The position numbers and the translations under genes were made by a program. A stretch of DNA of 64,000 bases, from contig JAUSND010000003.1 in the NCBI GenBank assembly GCA_030646295.1, positions 62,001 through 126,000 on the forward strand. The letters run 5' to 3'. The notes beneath the pieces were generated by a model. The model was not told the DNA's origin and searched no databases. It saw nothing but the letters and a program-made list of their open reading frames with translations. Of this stretch, positions 61,548 to 64,000 are shown in pieces. This DNA comes from Moraxellaceae bacterium (GTDB lineage Bacteria; Pseudomonadota; Gammaproteobacteria; Pseudomonadales; Moraxellaceae). Within the stretch, counting starts at the first letter, position 1. Each line of letters starts with the position of its first letter.

Positions 61548-63764
61548 TCATTTGGTGGTGTAGGTGTACACGCCGTCCCAGTCCGCTGGTGGAGGTGTTT
61601 CCCGAAAGCTGGCAATGCGATCGAGGTACAGCTGGTAGAGCGGGCGTTTTTCGTCGGCGAGCAGCGCACGAATGCGACTTTCGGCATCGTCCCATTGCTG
61701 GTGACAGTAGGCGCCGATGGCAGCCTCCCAGAGTGCAAGCTTGTCTCTTGTGCTTGCAGATAACTGTATTGTTTCACCAACGGGTTCAAATATTTTCACC
61801 GGCTCCAGCTTGCCCTTTACCCGCACACAGTCCAGCGCCCGATAGGAAAACTCTGGAACAGCCGCCGCTGTCGACGCACTGACGACGACAGTTACACCAT
61901 ATTGCTTTGACAGCCCTTCAAGACGCGACCCCAGGTTAACGGCATCACCCATGACGGTGTACGCCATGCGGAATTCGGAGCCCATGTTGCCAACGTTCAT
62001 CGGGCCGGTGTTCAGGCCGATGCCAATATGCAGCGCCGGCCAGCCACGGCCACGGAAGTCGGCTTCCAGTGTCTGCAATTCTGCCGCCATGTCCATCGCC
62101 GTCAGCAGCGCATTGCGGGCATGGGCGCGATCATCCACCGGTGCCCCCCAGAACGCCATGATCGCATCGCCCATGTACTTGTCGATGGTGCCACGGTGCT
62201 TGTGAATGAGGCGTGTCATCGATGTCAGGTAGGCATTCATCAGGGCAGAGAGTTCCGTTGCCGTCAGGCCCTCTGAAATGGTCGTGAAATCACGGACATC
62301 ACTGAACAGGACGGTCAGTTCCTTTGATTGCCCTTCAAGGCTGATGCTTTCCGGGTTGCGGGCCATTTCATCCACCAGATCAGGCGGGACGTATTGCCCG
62401 AACAGTCTGGTAATGGAGCGCTTGCCATGGGCTTCGACAAAAAATCCCCAGGCCATGATGTAGGTGAACAAAACAGCCAGCAGCAACAGCGAAGAGGCCA
62501 GCGGCAGCACCAGTCCCTTGTTCCAGGCCAGTGTATTCAGCATCAGTAACAGCACGACCAGTGCTACGCTGAGTGCGACCTGACGGAGTGGCGAGAGCCG
62601 TGGTGTGACCAGCAGGGTGATCAGCGCAACGGCCAGCAGCGTGATGATCTCTACACCAATGCTCCAGGCTGGCGCATGCCAGACCAGGTCATCCAGAATG
62701 CCGGAAATGATGTTGGCGTGAACCTCCACGCCCGGATAGGCATTTGCCACTGGTGTGGAACGCAAATCAAGCAGTCCGGGGGCAGAAGTACCCACCAGCA
62801 CAATGCGGTTTTCCAGCGCATCGAGCGGAATTTTTTTTGCGAGGATGTCTGCAATGGGCATGTAGGGAAAGCTGCCTGCGCCACCACGCCATGGCACCAG
62901 GATATTGGCCTGATGGTCCGTGGGAACGAAGTAGTCCCCCATCGCAACGCCTTCGATTTCTTCGTAGTCGCCGGACTTGCCGGTAACCATGCGCACCGGC
63001 GGTGCATCCAGCGCAATGTGCGCGGTTGCCAGGGCCAGTGACGGATAAAGCCGGTTTTCATGCAACTGCATCAGCGGGACACGACGGAATATCCCGTCCG
63101 GATCAATGCTGGGGTTGTCAAAGAATCCGGTGATGCGGGCATTCTGGCTTAAGCGGTCAAGATTTGCCGTAAAGGCCTTGGGGCGAATCAGTCCGGGTAA
63201 TGCTGCCGTGGCAGATGCCGGCAGTGTGGCAAAAGGAGCAGGTGCGGCATTGTGCGATATGCCGTCGGTCTGGGAGAAAACCATGCCCAGTACCACCGGT
63301 TTGTTTTGCAGGCTGGCTGCAAACTGGCCGTCATGATCAAGCTGCGCCTTGCGCGCCTGGAATGCCTGCTGAAATGCACTGTCGTTGCGCAGCGGGCCCT
63401 GTGCCAGCTCGTTCATCAAGCCAAGGCCGGAGTCGGTATCGGGCTCCGCAAAAATCACGTCAAAGCCGATGACCTTTACCTTGTAGTGATTGGTGAGTGT
63501 ATCGACCAGTTGCGCCAGTACATTGCGTCCCCAGGGCCAGCGTCCCAGTTCGGCCAGGCTTTTTTCATCAATATCGGCGATGACAATGCGCTCATCCATG
63601 GTGTCGGGAACGGAGCTGCGGACACGCAGGTCATAGGCCTGTCGCTCAAGGGCATCAAGTGCACTGAGCGGGATGGCACCGCTTGCATGTGCCAGAAAGA
63701 CAAGGAGGATGGCAAGACCGATCAACAGGCGTGACTGGCCCCGGAGCAGGGAGTTCCATTGCAT
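61548..63764 (-). CDS. CHASE2-domain class III adenylate/guanylate cyclase
   Basis: This is a membrane sensor of 738 residues that would make cyclic AMP (or cyclic GMP) in response to a periplasmic signal. An N-terminal helix (LLIGLAILLVFLAHASGAI) is followed by a CHASE2 sensor domain (~40-350; e.g. IVIADIDEKSLAELGRWPWG, IVLVGTSAPGLLDLR). Three helices (~355-440) come next, and then the class III catalytic domain (~480-650) with metal aspartates in VLFSDVRDFT and DKYMGDAIMAFWG and the motif YTVMGDAVNLGSRLE. A C-terminal alpha-helical extension follows. The gene lies 12 bases after the partial ORF at the window's edge. CHASE2 cyclases often follow a FecR-domain protein gene. Confidence 0.92.
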   Translation of the reverse strand: MQWNSLLRGQSRLLIGLAILLVFLAHASGAIPLSALDALERQAYDLRVRSSVPDTMDERIVIADIDEKSLAELGRWPWGRNVLAQLVDTLTNHYKVKVIGFDVIFAEPDTDSGLGLMNELAQGPLRNDSAFQQAFQARKAQLDHDGQFAASLQNKPVVLGMVFSQTDGISHNAAPAPFATLPASATAALPGLIRPKAFTANLDRLSQNARITGFFDNPSIDPDGIFRRVPLMQLHENRLYPSLALATAHIALDAPPVRMVTGKSGDYEEIEGVAMGDYFVPTDHQANILVPWRGGAGSFPYMPIADILAKKIPLDALENRIVLVGTSAPGLLDLRSTPVANAYPGVEVHANIISGILDDLVWHAPAWSIGVEIITLLAVALITLLVTPRLSPLRQVALSVALVVLLLMLNTLAWNKGLVLPLASSLLLLAVLFTYIMAWGFFVEAHGKRSITRLFGQYVPPDLVDEMARNPESISLEGQSKELTVLFSDVRDFTTISEGLTATELSALMNAYLTSMTRLIHKHRGTIDKYMGDAIMAFWGAPVDDRAHARNALLTAMDMAAELQTLEADFRGRGWPALHIGIGLNTGPMNVGNMGSEFRMAYTVMGDAVNLGSRLEGLSKQYGVTVVVSASTAAAVPEFSYRALDCVRVKGKLEPVKIFEPVGETIQLSASTRDKLALWEAAIGAYCHQQWDDAESRIRALLADEKRPLYQLYLDRIASFRETPPPADWDGVYTYTTK

Positions 63765-63776
63765 GATGCCGGCCTT

Positions 63777-64000
63777 CTAGTAACCGCGACGAGGCGTTGA
63801 ATATCCCTGGGCTGATGAAATGGGAGCATGCCTGCCGACAATCTCCTCGATCAGCATCAGCTCTTCGTCGGTGTGATTCTTCATCGGCGCCGGCACAATC
63901 AGTTTGCCGCCTTCCGGGTTGGCCAGGATGTAGCGCGGCGCATCATGGTGGGCAGACACAATGTCTTCACGCGCGTCCGGCGAAGTGGAAGAGGCCAGTG
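63777..64000 (-). CDS. C-terminal end of an unidentified protein (3' part only)
   Basis: The frame is open from the right edge of the window to a TAG at 63779-63777, giving about 74 residues that begin LASSTSPDAREDIVSAHHD and end YSTPRRGY. GTG 63959 is an in-frame codon but the frame runs through it, so the gene most likely starts beyond 64000. No family is recognised. Close spacing to the cyclase gene (12 bases) suggests one operon, so a FecR-type partner is possible but not shown. Confidence 0.6.
   Translation of the reverse strand, partial: LASSTSPDAREDIVSAHHDAPRYILANPEGGKLIVPAPMKNHTDEELMLIEEIVGRHAPISSAQGYSTPRRGY

Overview
This window is gammaproteobacterial chromosome, most like the Pseudomonadales. 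The minus strand carries, in one orientation, the housekeeping series miaB, phoH, ybeY, corC, lnt, leuS, lptE, holA, arfA, proA, nadD, rsfS, rlmH, mrdA, rodA, mltB, rlpA and dacA, an order I recall from Pseudomonas genomes. Base composition is moderately GC-rich, so many long antisense ORFs appear. I saw no tRNA, rRNA, CRISPR array, insertion sequence or phage gene. No genus is assigned.

Region 1 (1-15.9 kb) is a nitrate assimilation cluster wrapped around dacA. It holds the end of an ABC nitrate-type transporter ATPase, an outer-membrane porin, cobA (siroheme synthesis), a NarK-type nitrate transporter with a PP2C-phosphatase/Ser-Thr-kinase fusion, nasB-nasA (nitrate reductase) and nirB-nirD (nitrite reductase). 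Strong sigma-54 -24/-12 promoters precede narK, nasB and cobA, and a weaker one precedes the porin gene. Between nasA and nirB lies a leader with two hexaloop hairpins (AACGGC and AACGGG) overlapping a terminator. This is the layout of an ANTAR (NasT/NasR-type) antitermination element. The cluster therefore appears to combine nitrogen-limitation control (NtrC/sigma-54) with nitrate-responsive antitermination.

Region 2 (15.9-43.5 kb) is the conserved envelope/translation supercluster on the minus strand: cell elongation (rlpA, mltB, rodA, mrdA), ribosome and NAD genes (rlmH, rsfS, nadD), proA, LPS transport and replication (lptE, holA), leuS, and lnt/corC/ybeY/phoH/miaB. Plus-strand accessory genes are inserted at several joints: a TSUP transporter, an RhlA-like hydrolase fused to a PilZ domain, a YdcF-like protein, a split YeeE/YedE pair, a CobW-family GTPase, an HSL-type esterase and a DUF4124-like protein. 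A small arfA with an intragenic terminator was found on the minus strand.

Region 3 (43.6-64 kb) is mostly plus-strand accessory content: slt, a SCO1/PCuAC copper-chaperone pair, an RND efflux pump without its outer-membrane channel, a secreted nuclease/phosphatase-like protein, a metallo-hydrolase, TerC, a TetR regulator with an Old Yellow Enzyme sharing the same palindromic operator, and a GMC alcohol oxidase translationally coupled to an unusual fused aldehyde dehydrogenase. It ends with a PLP fold-III enzyme and a minus-strand CHASE2 adenylate cyclase.
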